From NCBI GenBank assembly GCA_019916065.1, contig JAINTL010000106.1, positions 124,001-188,000 on the forward strand: a stretch of 64,000 nt of DNA, given 5' to 3'. The translations under genes and the position numbers were made by a program. The notes beneath the pieces are model-generated. The model was not told the DNA's origin and ran no database searches. It worked only from the letters and a program-made list of their open reading frames with translations. The DNA comes from Vitellaria paradoxa. Lineage: Eukaryota > Streptophyta > Magnoliopsida > Ericales > Sapotaceae. Positions within the stretch are counted from its first letter, which is position 1. Each line of letters starts with the position of its first letter. Below are positions 43,519 through 57,232 of this stretch, one piece after another.

Positions 43519-45751
43519 TGTACATGGCATAATTCTTTAAAATATTTAAGAATGCTTTTTTAACTTTTTCTTTTTAAACAGATCCTTTCATTTTTATCAT
43601 TTAATATTATAAATTGATTTATTTGGGATATTTTAGGAATGCTTATCACTTTTATGAGAAGATAAAAAAATAAATTAGCACACCTCTAACTTAACTGTTC
43701 AGGACAGACAGTATAAGAATGTGGAAACTAAAATAAATAAATAAAATTCAATCCAAATTTAATTCACCTTGAGTTATAATCATAAAAATATTCAAAATCA
43801 TTATTTATTCGCATATAAAATAATATTTGATTATATCACCATCAATTTATCAATAACATAATCCACTTTAACACTATTTCCAATGACTATATCCAAGGTC
43901 TAAATGGTTAAAATAAATACTATAATCGTATTTATATCTCTCAAAATAATGACATCATAAATGTAAACAGTAAACTCACATTTTGGTCAAACAATTTATA
44001 ATATTAATAATTCAATTCTCAGTTAAAAAAAATAAACACAATTATTATTATGCATAATTAAGATCAGACTTAACTACTCAAGCATAAACTGCCTGTGTAT
44101 CCCATTTCAGAAATCAGGTCACTCTAGTTCTTAATTTATATTTTTTATTTTATAACCAAACTCATAATTAATCGGATAAACCATATATCTCATCAATCAA
44201 TATCACTGTCACGTATATCAGCATTTTAATATAAAAGAATACAAATGTAATCTCATACAGTGGGATGTGATAGAATGCAATGTCAATGCATATTTTAGTC
44301 TCCATCTACCCTTAACCTTATTCTGGGATGGATGATACCTAACAAAGCATGCGAGGTCATCAACCACATCATTTATACTTATAGGAAATGTCTATCTCAA
44401 TATATATATAAACCGAGTGGGAAACCGTGTTACACTCCCACTGGTGCAAGACTCAAGGGAAACCAAGTTACACCCCCTAACCCTTTTGCTAGGGAATTAA
44501 GTTACACACCTAGTCAAGTATCTGCTTAGTTCAATTAAGGTCCAACTGTAATCTGGAGAGAATATCTCATAATTAACATATCAACTCCAAATGACAAAGT
44601 TCTACTCATAAATATTGACTAGGAATCATATAGTATTTTCAAAATCTCATTTTATCATTTTTCTCAAAATCAAGAATCCCGTCTGTATGTATAACACGTG
44701 CCTTGGCACGTCACAACATAAATATGGTACTCTTAACCAATCAAATATCACAATATCAAACTGGATGATACAACCCCAGCCCCATGCACATGATATGCTC
44801 AATCATATAAATAAATATTATTTTAATATAAACACCCATTCTCATTATGCTTGATGATGATTTAGGGTTTATTTTATCTTTAAAAATCAATAATAATCAA
44901 GTTTAGGCACAAAAAATATATTTCGAAATCAATTGCGACATTTTTTGAAATTTCGCCATACTAAGCTGCGGTCTGGACACCCTATCTAGCCAATTCGGAC
45001 ACCCTTGATCCGGACACCCTTTCTACCGGTCCAGACACCAGAGACCAGTGCCCAATTCATGGCTTTGTTTTCAATGAAAGCTAACTCCAAATCTTCCCCA
45101 AGTCACCCATCCAAGCCACAATCTCAACAATAATTCATATATAAACATTTAAACACTTAAATCACATATTTCTACAACATTTAATCAAATAATAACTTAA
45201 ATATATGCAAGATTTTCATATTTATATGCATACACACACAAATCTCATGATATTCAACCAAATCAAGCATATATATACATCAAATTCATCTTAATAATGT
45301 CTAGAGCATGAATATAAGAAAAAAGAAAATTTAGGTTTTGGTGCTTGAACTTCAAATGCCTGTATCTTTTAGCTCGAGCAAAATCATAAGAAACGAACAC
45401 CACCACGACGTTCGTAGCGTCGAATATTATTCTAATCTGTTGATCTTCCTTCTTGAAACCTATTTTCTCTCTCTACTCTCCCTTTCCTCTCTCTTCTCCC
45501 TCTCCATCTCCCTCTATTTTGTGGAAACTATTGAGCCAAAAAGAAAGAAAAGAGAAAGGAAAAAAAAAAAAGCAAGGAAAAGAAAGAAAGAAAAGAAACT
45601 GGTTGGACTCTAGACCCAGTTATCCAACTAAATATCAATTTAGGCTAAACTCGGTTTAAGAAAAATAAAATAATCAACTCAATCTCAGTTTAAATATTTT
45701 ATTGGACTAAAATAATACATAAGTGATCAAAATTAAATATCGGGTATTACA
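43519..45751 (-). mobile_element. Probable solo LTR (LTR-2), antisense, copy B
   Basis: The minus strand starts TGTAATACCCGATA and ends ATGCCATGTACA, flanked by TAAAT at 43,514 to 43,518 and 45,752 to 45,756. It is shorter than copy A mainly through loss of the TA microsatellite. Confidence 0.55.
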
Positions 45752-45756
45752 TAAAT

Positions 45757-47070
45757 AATATGACATTTTGACTTTTTGTTAATCCAAATGTTTTGTAATT
45801 TTTATTTTTATTATCTTTTTATTAAATAAAAAGTAAAAATACATTTGAAAAGACAAAAATAAAAAAACTATTCTTTTATTTTTTTATTACATATTTATCT
45901 AATTTTTGTTCTTTCTCTCACTCTCATCCCTCTATATCTTTCTCCAAGTAACAACTTTATTATTTTAAAGAATCTAAACATTTTTTTTTTTTTTGTTTCG
46001 TTTGCTTGGTATATAAAAGGGGGAATTGGTATGTATATTCATCAAGGTGTGTGCCTACAATTTTTTTAAGAAAATCAAATACTTTTTATTAATTAATAAT
46101 TTTTCTCTCTTTTTATTGTTTAATTTATTTCATGTTTATCAAGTTTTCTTCTCTCTCTTTTACTGGGTTCTCTCTTTTTTTTGGCTCTCTTGACAACAAC
46201 TTTAATATTTCAAAAGCTTATTTTCTTTTTTCTTTTATGAAAATTAAGAACCTAAATTTATACTTACTTAAACTGTGTTTGAATTAAAATTTTCAAAAGA
46301 AAATAAAACGGATAAAAACCTAAATTTATTCTACTATTTAGGTTATGCTAGAAAATGATTAGGAAAAAGAAATGGAATGTAAGTTAATTTTATTAAATTA
46401 AAAAATTAATATATTTTTTATTTATTATATTTTTTTAGTTCATTCAAATAAAGAAATATTTTTTTTATTGCTTTTCCCTTTCTCTTTTTATTATTTTAGT
46501 CCATGTTTATAAAAAATTTCCCTTTCTCACTCGTGTCTCTCTATCTCTCTCCATACAACAAATTTTAGTATTTTGAAAGCCTAAAACGTATTTTTCTAAT
46601 GAAAACTGAACTTCTAGACTAATGTTCACTTCAGCAAAATAAAATAAATAAGGATTCAAAATTTATTTTCCTATTTAAAATGTGATAGAAAATGTAAGTA
46701 AAATGACATGAAATTTAAAAGTGTGTCTATTTGTATTTCATAAATAAATTTTTACACTTCACTTTGCTTTCTTATTTAATAAAACTACATAATTACTCTA
46801 ATTTTTGTAAAAATGTATTTATAATTTATAATATATCTTATTAAAAGAAGAAGAGTAGTTGTAAAATTTTATTTAATGAAAAAGTAAAGTAAATTGTAAA
46901 AATTTATTTGTGAAGTGTAAATAAGTTCATCTTTTAAAAAATTAAAATTAATTGATGCTCCGTTTGCTTCAACATAAAATATCTTTTGAAAAAAAATATT
47001 TACTCATATTTTTGAAAAATATTTTCTTAAAACGTGTGTAAAGATAGTTTTTGAAAAGTATTTTACATTA
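45757..47070. repeat. Gene-free stretch with degenerate pyrimidine-rich repeats (B)
   Basis: Counterpart of 2570 to 3876, with small homopolymer-length differences. Confidence 0.5.
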
Positions 47071-47218
47071 AGGGACTGTTTGGCTTACCAAAAATTATCA
47101 AAACTTATAAAAAAAAAATAAACTTTTTTCAATTTCTTTCAATCAAATTCTATCACGTGTCACTTTTACACTAATTTTTTTATTTTTATTTTTATTTTTG
47201 GTCATCCAAATACCACCT
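47071..47218. mobile_element. Short MITE-like element, copy B
   Basis: Counterpart of 3877 to 4014, with a small extra AAATTATCA segment near the left end. Confidence 0.5.
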
Positions 47219-47643
47219 AAATAAATAGAGTCTAAATTAAAAAATTAATATTATTTTATTATATTTTTAATCTATTTGAATAAATATATAAAATTTTATA
47301 TTTATTTTCTATTTTATTTTTCTCTTTCACAAAATTCTCACTCCAAAAGCATGCTTTTTTTTTTTTTCTTTTTCGTTTTAAGATCTGAAATGCGCCTTAA
47401 TAGGTGCCTTGCACGGACAGTAGAGCGTACGGAAAAGTACCTCGTGAAAGGCGAAAGAGACCAAAAGGCCAAAAGTGGACCCCAGACCACGCAATTATTT
47501 AACTGCCACGTGTACAATCTTATACTTTTCCCATTTCCACTCTCCTTAACCCCCTGGATTGCTCCCCCATCCTCCCAAAGCTCAAACCCTCTTAACAATT
47601 TCTTTCTATTTCTCTTTCTATATCTATACGCAATATACATCAA
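47219..47643 (+). promoter_or_regulatory. Uninterrupted promoter of the 131-aa gene, copy B
   Basis: This carries the empty MULE site CCTTAATAGGTGCC at about 47,396, the G-box CACGTG at 47,507 to 47,512 and the same CT-rich leader as copy A. It shows the pre-insertion arrangement, with the MITE about 430 bases before the ATG. Confidence 0.55.
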
Positions 47644-48039
47644 ATGGCCACCAGTTTTGTAAGTTTCCCACCTATCCGAGCCCGCACCTGCGCCGCCGGT
47701 GGTCACCGCAATCCTGATACGAACCATGGAAAGATTTTCTCATCATCCAGCTGGTGGACGCCGATCTTCAGTTGGTCCTCCGAGCCTGATTACGTTGACT
47801 CCGACGGAAACAGTGGCGGCGACAAGGCGGATCTCTCTACGAAAGCGGAGAACAAGTCGGCTTCGGACACCGAGGCGAAGATGGCCAGATCTCGGTTCGC
47901 CCCGGGAAGCTTCACCGAGGAGAAGGCCAAGCAAAGCCGGCTAATGACAAGGGACACGTCGTCGTTTCAAGACGCCATGTACCACTCCGCCATTGCTTCC
48001 CGGCTCGCTTCTGACTTCTCCAACCTTTTCAACCCGTGA
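47644..48039 (+). CDS. Small conserved-looking plant protein, 131 aa, copy B
   Basis: Same start, length and stop as the copy at 7358. The differences are five silent changes plus T68A and I76T, both in the variable acidic linker and none in the RSRFAPGSFTEEKAKQSRL or MYHSAIASRLASDF blocks. No known function recognised. This copy keeps its full upstream region, so if only one copy is normally expressed, this is the likelier one. Confidence 0.8.
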   Translation: MATSFVSFPPIRARTCAAGGHRNPDTNHGKIFSSSSWWTPIFSWSSEPDYVDSDGNSGGDKADLSTKAENKSASDTEAKMARSRFAPGSFTEEKAKQSRLMTRDTSSFQDAMYHSAIASRLASDFSNLFNP

Positions 48040-48134
48040 TTTTTTTTTTTATCCCCGGCGATAGTCCCCTCCCCATTTCTACAATGGGCTAAGCATGTGT
48101 TTATTTTATTATTAATGTACATATACCTGTGATC

Positions 48135-48136
<2 letters not shown>

Positions 48137-48172
<36 letters not shown>
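48137..48172. repeat. (TA)n microsatellite, expanded in copy B
   Basis: A TA run of about 17 units just downstream of the small gene. Copy A has about ten at 7849 to 7868. Confidence 0.85.
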
Positions 48173-48174
<2 letters not shown>

Positions 48175-48207
48175 TGTATGTATTGTGATGCTCTATCATT
48201 ATTGATT

Positions 48208-48627
48208 CAAGGGCGGAGTTAAAATTTTATGTAAAGGTAGACATTAATTATAAAATATATAAATAGTTTGTGGGATTCTATTAAAAGAATAAAGAAATGA
48301 CTTAATTGCTCTTGAAAAAAAGAAGAAAAGAGTAAGAGAAAAGAGTTAAGATAAAGTTTGATATTTTTTAGTTATATTTGGTAAACTAAATACAATTGTA
48401 TTGATGTGTATTTGGTTATAATTTATTTCATTTATTAAGTGGACATAATTAGTATTAGACTAATTTTTTTATTGGGTGGACAAAATTAGCATTGAATTAA
48501 ATTTTTTTTTTTTTCGTTTCTTGGATGAACATAATTGAATACGGAAGATAATATCAACAAGAAAAAACATTAGTAATATAATTTTTTTGATGGGTCTGCC
48601 CCTAGGCAAAGAGTAGATCCACCCTTA
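48208..48627. mobile_element. hAT-like non-autonomous element, copy B
   Basis: Counterpart of 7905 to 8321. One base of the right inverted repeat differs (GATCCACCCTTA instead of GATCCGCCCTTA). Confidence 0.6.
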
Positions 48628-49637
48628 GTTAGAGTAATTTAATCCTAAATTGGGTTTCATGATTGGGGAAGGAACTGGGATGTATATATTGGCCATGCAT
48701 AAAGAGGGTAGTAGTGGTAGAGTTTGTGAGCAGGTATATATGAATTATTTTATAATATCTTTATATCATGTTAAGTTCAAGTTTCATAATATTATTATTA
48801 ATCATAATAGTAGAATGAAAGGCCATACTTGTGTTCTTATTGAAGTGAGCACTTGTTGTATCGTGCTCACCTTTTACAAACTTATTTGTAGGTCCCAAGG
48901 TGGATATGCATGCAGAACCTTTAAGTCGAGAAGCTTAGCTACCTTTACTTTTGACTTTTTATTTTGAATATTGTATTCTTTTGTGCCTCGGTTGCGAGAC
49001 TACACTTGTACTTATTCAGTTATTCTTTTGATCCTCCGTCATGAGGTAGATTGTATAGACTTTCTTTTGCTTATTTGATTAGATTGTCGGGCGGAGTGAG
49101 CCTAGTATATTGTGACTCGGCACATTATACCCAGCCGATGGCTGAAGCTTCACTTCTGTTCTATCTCTAAGGCAGAGTCACTTTTGTTCTGTCTCTATAT
49201 CCTATTTATCTTGCTTAAGATTGTTGCATGGCTCTTACATGTAAGACAGAGTAAATGTATACAACGCGATAGCATGATTTTAGGGGGCATTCGGTCACAA
49301 AATTTGGTACTTGACAGATATTTTTTTTAGGAGAGAGAAACAATGAAGACTTGAAGGCCAATTAGGGAGATAAAACATATTTTAATTTCTAATTTGGACT
49401 GTGGAATCACTTATATCACATTATAATCATTGAATCAACCACATCCATTTGGCAGAGCAGCCCCCCACCCCCCGGGGACCCATTTCAAATCATAATTAGA
49501 GATGGCAATTACGTCGGATGATGAAGCGTATGCGTTTGAATTTATAATTTGTGTCAATCCATGTCAATCCATTTATGTTTATTCATGTTTATATTTAAAT
49601 ATCTTAAAATTTAATGAACAAGCTAAATAATTAAATA
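48628..49637. other. Intergenic stretch, copy B
   Basis: Counterpart of 8322 to 9332. No gene seen. Confidence 0.5.
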
Positions 49638-50375
49638 GGGAAGGTAGAAAGGCAAGATTGGTGAAAGGAAGGGGATGCAGAAATCCTGCATTCAGTGGCT
49701 TAAGGAAAGGAATGCAAATTCTTAGTCTTTTTTATGCTGTGATTTGAAAGAAGCACCATCTCTTAGCTATTCACAAGATTCAATTTGATGAGGGTAACTT
49801 GCTCACTGGTAGTTCAGAGATTAATGTTACGACCATATCCTTTTTTTAGGGCCTTCTCTCTGGGGGATGATTCTCACTTTATACAAGCTGATTTTCACTT
49901 CATTCCTTCTCTGGTGACTACTGAGGATGATTTACGTCTCTATGCTGAGCCGACGATTAATGAGGTACGCTAGGCTATTTTCTCTATTGATACTAACAAT
50001 GTCCCTGGCCCTAATGGATTTTACAGTCAATTTTATCAAGCCCGCTAGGACATTATTGTTGAGGATCTCTATGCTGCTGCCCTGGATTATTTTCATGGTT
50101 CTACTATGCTTAAAGGGTTTCTTCGTACTTTGGTTGTTTTAATTCCTAAGAAATCATCTCCTTTTACTTAGGCAGATTTTTGACCTATCAGTTTATGCAA
50201 TATGAGTAATAAAGTGTTAACAAAGATTTTGATGTATCATTTATCCTCTTTATTATCTCGTCTTATTTCTCCTTATCAGAGTGGATTTGTTCCTGGCCAT
50301 GTTATACATGATAATATTTTGTTAGCCCAAGAGCTGGTTTATGATCTGAATCGTTAGGTACGGTGGCATAATGTT

Positions 50376-50780
50376 GTGATGAAGCTTGACGTGGCTAAAG
50401 CCTATGATCGTATGTCCTGGCAGTTTATTCTTCAAATGCTCAAGGAGTTTAGTTTCTTTGATAGGTGGATTTCTCTCATTAGAAGGGCTATTTCTGAGCT
50501 TTGGTTTTTTATCATGGTTAATGGAGCTGCTAAGGTTTTTTTTCAGTCTCAGAGGGGCCTTCGCCAAGGTTATTCTTTATCCCCTTACTTATTCATCATT
50601 GCTACTGAATTTTCATCCAGAGGATTGTCTCATCTATAAACTCGCTATCCTAATATTGCATACTCTACTGGTTGCCCTATTTCAATATCCCATTTAAGTT
50701 TTGCAGATGACATTATTTTATTTTTTCTAATGGAAGTCATTCTAGCATTAAGCGTATTATAGATCTTTTACACAAGTATG
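50376..50780 (+). pseudogene. LINE RT core, better preserved, copy B
   Basis: One open frame runs from KLDVAKAYDRMSWQFILQML through VNGAAKVFFQSQRGLRQGYS to SSRGLSHL and is then stopped by TAA. The FADD box (50,700 to 50,711) follows after the stop. Other stops upstream and downstream make it inactive. Confidence 0.8.
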
Positions 50781-52274
50781 AATCAGTTTTTGGGCAATTA
50801 GTGTATCAAGCCAAAAGCCGGTATTATTTAAGGCATTCTGTTCCTCTGGCACGGCATGGGATTATTTAGCATACACTAAGCTTTCAGAAGGGGCCTCTCC
50901 CATTCATTTATCTGGGTTGTCCTATTTATTTGGGACATCTAAAGATATCTTATTTTGATGAAATTGTGAAAAAAGTCAGAGATAAGATTTCTAGCTAGGC
51001 CAATCGTTTATTTTCTTTTGGTGGCAAGATTATTCTGCTCAGATATGTGCTTTCTGCGATGTCTACCCACCTCTTACATGTTTTAAGGCTGCCTGCTGAC
51101 GTCATTCACTAGCTTGAGAGACTCTTCACGAAATTCCTTTAGGGAAATTCTAACATTGCTACGAAAATTCACTGGTGTAAATGGGATGAGGTTTGTTTTC
51201 CTACGGAAGAGGGTGGCTTGGGTGTACATTCTTTCTCAGATTTGGCCTCTGCTTGTGAGGCTAAGCTTTGGTGGCACTTTAGATCTCAGCAGTCTCTATG
51301 GGCTTTTTTCCTTAAGGCCAAATATTGCCATGCTCATCATCCTTATATGGTTCATTTTTCTTATCTTGCCTCCCCTATATGGCAGTGGCTGGCTAGAGCT
51401 CATGTTATGGATGAGCCTTATGCGAGGTGGTTTCTTAATGCTGGGGATATCAGTTTTTGGTATGATTGTTGGATTAGGAATTTTCCTCTAATTATTCTCA
51501 ATCCCAATGCTACTTCTAGAGCTCTAGTCTCCTATTATTGGACTGATACTAGTTGGGACTAAGAATGTATTTGGCCTGAGCTTCCTATATCTGTTGTTGA
51601 GCAGATTTTCTCTATTCTGATTTCTAGACAGGGCCTAGATCAAATCAAGTGGAGTTTATCTTTAGATGAGGAATTTTCTCTTCATTCTACTAGGAGATGA
51701 ACCCTATTTATTCTTGTATTTGGCAGTAGCACATCCCATTACAGGTTTTTTTTTTTTTTTGCCTTTTGGAGACTCAAACAACTACCTAGCTCTGGATGGC
51801 TTTCTTTGCCGTAAAGGCTGTCATATGGTTTCCCACTACATCTGTCGATATGCTAGTGAGACCAACTGACATCTCTTTCTGGATTGAGCTCTATCCCACT
51901 AGGTTTGGTAGCATTTCCATAAGCTTTTCAAACTCCGCAGTTTTGACTTTATCTTTATTCCTACAAAGCTTCTTCATTGAAGCCAATGTGCTCATTCGGT
52001 GGGTCATATTTAGGTGGTGACTGCATGCTATATTCCTTGGCATATTTGGAAAGCTCATAACGCATACCGATTTGAGGGTATCCCATTTTCTCCTCCAGCT
52101 ATCATCCATCGTATTTTGGTGGATCTCCATTTTCTTGGGCTGGCTCATAAGCTCAAAACTTCTTAATTTCGTGGAGACTTTTCTCTACAGTTTGTCTGAG
52201 CTATCCGGACTCTACTTTCTCGACTTTAGTAAGTTAAAGCTATTTCTTAGATTTGGCCTTCGTTGGGATAACTG

Positions 52275-52572
52275 AAGCTTAATGTGTATGGATGCTCCCG
52301 AGGAAATCCTGGACCTTCAGCAGCTGGTGGTATCCTTCGCATCCATCTTGGTCAAATTGTTTTTGCTTTTGCCTAATTCCTTGGCCAAACGGCCATTATT
52401 TATGTCGAGCTTTTTGCAATTTGCTGGGTTTGGAGATTGCCTTTGGAATGGGTTACATAAGTTTAATTGTCGAGTCTGATTTGGCTACTATGGTTTCTTT
52501 AGGTACTTCCGACAGCGTTGGGAATATTTTTATCTTTTATCTCGGATTCGTCATTTATGCACTTCTACTTTA
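52275..52572 (+). pseudogene. LINE RNase H domain remnant, copy B
   Basis: Counterpart of 11,965. It has the same KLNVYG change at the expected catalytic aspartate, plus VEL in place of AEL at the second motif. Confidence 0.7.
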
Positions 52573-53050
52573 ACTCATATTTGTCATATTTACTGGGAAG
52601 CTAACCAAGTAGTAAACTGGCTAATTGGGCATGCACAAACTAGCAAGACCAGACTTTCTATGAGCTGAGTGATCTTCCTTGAGCTATTACTAGTATTCTT
52701 TCTTTGAATGCTAATGAGACTTCTCAGACTAGGACATAAGTTTCTTTTTATTATTTTTGGTTTTCTTGGGAGGTTAGATCTATGTCTCCCTCCCTTTTAT
52801 TGTACTGTGGTGAGTCACCACAAGTTGATTTTCCTTATATTTCATAGGCTTTCTTTTTGTTGTAAAGTGGTGAGTCACTACTTCATTATTGCTTTTTGCT
52901 ATACCTTTCCTGTTCTCTTTTTGGAGGTACAGTTTAGATCCCTTTCCTTCTTGTATTTTTTTTTTTAAATTTTAATAAACTCGTAGGGGTTCCTGTCAAA
53001 CCTCTTCCCGCTAAGGAGGTTTTTTTTTTTTGTTTTTTTTTTTAAGGGAA

Positions 53051-54445
53051 AAATTCTTGAATAATACACTTCTTGGATCAGTTCAAAATACTTTTTCAAT
53101 CCATTCGAGCATCATGAAATACGAGTCATAATTCATCCAAAGAACGTAGTAATTAATTTAATGAATCGAATTTTAATCAAGTTTAATAGTATAAGGATTT
53201 TAAAATTATGATTTGTGTTTTATATTTTGAGTCAAGTTTGAGTAACTTATGATCGAATCAACTCGAATTCAAGCAAGTTTCGAATAAATTAGTTTGTTTT
53301 ACGGTACTAGGTTAAAACTATATTTGTTGAAAAGTTATTAATCCTACTATTTCATACAACCCACGTAGGAATGAAAAGAAAGTTAACCTTTTTTTACCAC
53401 GTATTTAGATTTCCCAATTTGGAAGCATTGTTTACAATTTTTTTTTAAAGAATGTAAATAAAACAAGAGACATGATTAAAAATTATAAAAATTCACATAC
53501 CTATGTGAAAAACCTAGTTTTTTTTTTTTTTTAAGCATACATGGGGTTTTCTGATTTTTAAATCCTATTTACAATTTATTTTTTTTAAATCTACAAAATA
53601 AATAAATAAATAAAATTTTTATACCAAAAAAAGTCATATAATATGAAGAAATTCAGAAAAAAAAAATTGACAACTTGTTACAAAACTAATCGATTTTTCT
53701 TTTGCTAATGAATAAAATTAAGGGATTTATTGTTCTAGCTAACCCATTCTTACTTTGGATTTGCTTTTGTTATTCATTTCTTTCCCTTCAATATTTTGAT
53801 TTTCTTGTAATGATATTAATTTCGCATGTTCCTTGTCCTCTATTTTACAAAGTATAACTACTTTGAATCAAAATGGAGGTTGCAAAATAAAACGGATGAA
53901 ATTCCATTTCATAGCAATTAATTACTTAAAAATATTTACTAATTGAATATATATAACATAAAAAAAAAAAGAAAAAATAAGAGAGATGAGAGTTCAAGAA
54001 TTTAAGGTTTTCATTACCTAAATTTAGATTTGTTTTAATCCACATATTTGAATAAAAAATCAAAAAATAAATAGATACATATTTCGACGTGTTCAAATAA
54101 TATATATATACGACACATGTTAGATATAGATACAATATCTATTTTAAAGTCTCATACATATTTCATAATATATATCAAAATTACAGTGAGGTGAGAGTAA
54201 AATACACGGAAATGATAATTGCTAGGAGCAAGGAGTCACGAACTTTTATACGGCTGAAAATGATCGCTTTGGGCCCCTTTTAGTTTTTGAATGGAAAACC
54301 CTTTCTACAAGTCCGCAAGACTCCTATGCAAGTCTACAAGTCTGCTTTCCAGCTAAGGCTTTTTTCTGCAAGTCTACGAGCCTGCTTTCCAGCTATGTTA
54401 GCACTAGTATATGATCCAATATATTGACCATTGGCTCAGATCGAG
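53051..54445 (+). repeat. RLP-upstream module M1, copy B
   Basis: Counterpart of 12,736 to 14,115. It keeps the GGCCCCTTTTAGTTTTTGAA segment deleted in copy A, in agreement with M5, so it is the ancestral form. Confidence 0.8.
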
Positions 54446-54549
54446 ATATGTAATATGTATTTATTTTTAATGTTAATTTGGTAAATTATACATGATTATA
54501 ATTACCAAAAAAAAAACTATACATGATTACTGATACTCTATATATATTT

Positions 54550-54710
54550 GTAATCTTCACTTAGGACTGTTCGGAGCAAGAACTTTCTCTAACAAATTTA
54601 TTAGTTTTTTAACCTTCTTCAATTTTTCTAACTTTTTTTTTATAAAGTAATTTCTAATTTTCTCTAATTTCTATTAATTTTTACTAATTTTCTCTAATTT
54701 TTATCAATAA
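54550..54710. mobile_element. MITE-like element, right half deleted, copy B
   Basis: Counterpart of 14,223. A 142-base deletion removes the right terminal repeat and the 20-bp tandem. Confidence 0.4.
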
Positions 54711-54959
54711 AAAAGTTATGATCCTAATTTGGGGCTAGTTTTGTATAGAAATAACCCTCGTATTATAGTAATTTATAATTGATTTAGGTCGTGATTTAAC
54801 GAAACCTACATCCATCTAAAAATAACTGTCAATAAGATTAAAAATATGTAAAGTCACAATAAATATTTAAGAGGAAATAAAAATATTCTTTTAAAGTTAC
54901 TTGGGACAATAATTTATTTTTTAGATTTGATACCACAACTTTAAACTTGAAGATATATA

Positions 54960-55146
54960 GAGGTGTTTGGTTTACTAAAATCCACTAAAACTCACCAACT
55001 TTTATTAATTTTTTTAATTTCTTTCAATCAAATTTTTTTTTTTTTTAGTTTTTGAAAGATACAATCAAATCAAAAATTTCCACATAACACTTTTACGTCA
55101 ACTTTTAGATTTTTATTATTTTTTTTCCATTCAAATAATACCATAA
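54960..55146. mobile_element. MITE-like element, copy B
   Basis: Counterpart of 14,764 to 14,950. Confidence 0.4.
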
Positions 55147-55180
55147 TAACTTATTTACATTTATTATACAATTTACCAAA

Positions 55181-55671
55181 GGTAAATTAAACCTATCGCC
55201 CCTCAACATTTGGGTAATTAAATTTACTACTCCTTAGCATTTAGAAACTACACTTACCTCTTTATTTTGAAATATTATTAACATTAATTCATTTCCGTTA
55301 AATAAACCGTTAAAACTTAACAAAAAATGTTAAAGAAATCAAAATTTTAAGTGTTTTTCCTATTTTATCCCTCCGCTCTCACATATTCGTCAGTTTTCTT
55401 CACACAAATCTCCAAACACAGGTAAAAAACCAATTAAAAATAGAAACATTTGGAGATTTTTGTGAAAAAACTAACGAAAATATGAAAGGATGAAGGATAA
55501 AATAAAAAAATACCTAAATTTTTGATTATTTTGACATTTTCTATTAGATTTAGTATAAGAGAATTAATGTTAACAACATTTCAAAATTAAGAAAGTAAGT
55601 TAATTTTTAAATATTGAAGAATAATAAGTATAATTACCCAAATGTTAAGAAAAATGGAGGTGTAATTTATC
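55181..55671. mobile_element. Short MULE-like element with long TIRs, copy B
   Basis: Counterpart of 14,986 to 15,476, with the same GGTAAATTAAACC and reversed GATAAATTACACC ends. Confidence 0.55.
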
Positions 55672-56222
55672 ACTTTACTAACACAACTTTTATTAAGGAT
55701 ATTTATGTCAAAATTAATTTTTATAGCCACATTTCTATTAAGTTATAAACTCTTTATAGTAATAAAATTGGTTTTATATATAATAATAAACTCTTTATAG
55801 TTTCATTATCAGAATCATTCTTGTATCTTTTGAATGTCCATCGAATTTAAACTCCATTTTCATTAAGGTATAAAACTCATAGTCAACATAATTTATAACA
55901 TTGACTCTATTCAAATATGATTGAATCTTCTTATTTTTGGCATGTTCAAATGTGCAAAAATATTTATGGACTGTGCTCCCCTATAATTTTTCTGTGATTT
56001 TTTTATTATTTTTAATTTTAACCATCCATCTTATTCAACAATTAAAATGGGGTTCGCAAAAAATTATGTAATGGGATCCACAAAAGAATATGAATGCTTA
56101 AGATTTAAAATAACAAAAGAAATAGTCAAAAAAAAAATTAAGGGGGGCAGTCCCATATTTATGATCCAATTGTGAAAAACTCTGAAATTAGTTCTAAATA
56201 CAAATAATTTGGCACTCTCTTG
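55672..56222. other. Intergenic stretch, copy B
   Basis: Counterpart of 15,477 to 16,026. AT-rich, no gene. Confidence 0.5.
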
Positions 56223-56796
56223 TTACCGAAATCCATTCCGAGATCGATTGAGAACTTTGCAAGAACCTTGCACATATCACAAGTATCAGGAAACAACTTC
56301 AATAATGAAGGCAATTTCCCGATATATTTAAGCTAGTAAAGAGGGGAGTTTTTGAGCCTTTCAATTAACAATTTTAGCGGCCCATTCCCCCGCTGGGTTG
56401 CTAAGTTGACACAACTTACTGCTTAATTCAGACTTATCAACTATACACGATGCCCATGAGGTCGACTAATTCCTCTAATTAATGTTAATGGGCTAGAAAA
56501 CCGAGAAGAGGCTATATGTGTGATGGCTTGCTCAATGGTACATACCTTTTTGGTTGTTCATCACCCTTCCGTCATTGAGGTTATCGGAACTGAGTTCCCT
56601 CTTACAATTAAACCTGCAAAACCTCTACTTGTCTAATTAGCTGTCTCAATCGGTCAAATATTATACCGTCTTTATTCTTCACCCTTTGTTAATTGGAGCT
56701 ATTGTATCTGAGTTTCAATCCGCTGATCATTAACCCAGTTCATGAGTTGCGCCGGCTCAACACTGCTATCTGTCCTTTCATTTTATTTGTCCGCTT
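56223..56796 (+). pseudogene. Decayed RLP (LRR) gene fragment, copy B
   Basis: Counterpart of 16,027 to 16,600 with only a handful of differences, so it was already a pseudogene before the large duplication. Confidence 0.85.
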
Positions 56797-57196
56797 GAAA
56801 AATTCCTAATGGGCTTATCTAAAGTTTTACTTCAACATCGAAGTTCTTTTCCTTTCGCATGCAATTAACAGTCCAGCCTGTTAAATAGATACAATGTCTA
56901 ATTAGAGTAATCATTTTAACCTTGAAAATTAAATAATTAATTGTGCAAGTGTATAGGCAAAATAGTCACTAAAAAAAGAGATTACAACTAATTAAAAGAT
57001 CTAACACTTAATTATTATAAGAACAGAAGTCCTAAAATAAAATTTCAGTTAAAACTTATAAACAAAGTAAAATTTAACCTAAGTTTGCTTTAAAAAAAAA
57101 TAATTATGCAAAAAACACATTCACATTTGTTTCAAGAAATATTTTTTTTTTATGGTTTTGAAAACAAAAATATTTTGCATTGAAGTAAATGAGGCC

Positions 57197-57232
<36 letters not shown>

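Larger units (their letters stand above)
49638..53050 (+). mobile_element. 5'-truncated, decayed LINE (L1-type), copy B
   Basis: Same insertion as in copy A with the same truncation point and 3' T-rich tail. It is less damaged in the RT core: the KLDVAKAYDRMSW, SQRGLRQGYSLSPYLFIIATEF and LSFADDIILF motifs are readable. Longer T runs occur near 51,746 and 53,020. Confidence 0.85.

Noticed and set aside
47276..47727. 128 to 129-codon ORFs on both strands upstream of the 131-aa gene in copy B
   Set aside because: They run through the promoter and leader. In copy A the frame is cut by the MULE, and there is no protein-like composition.
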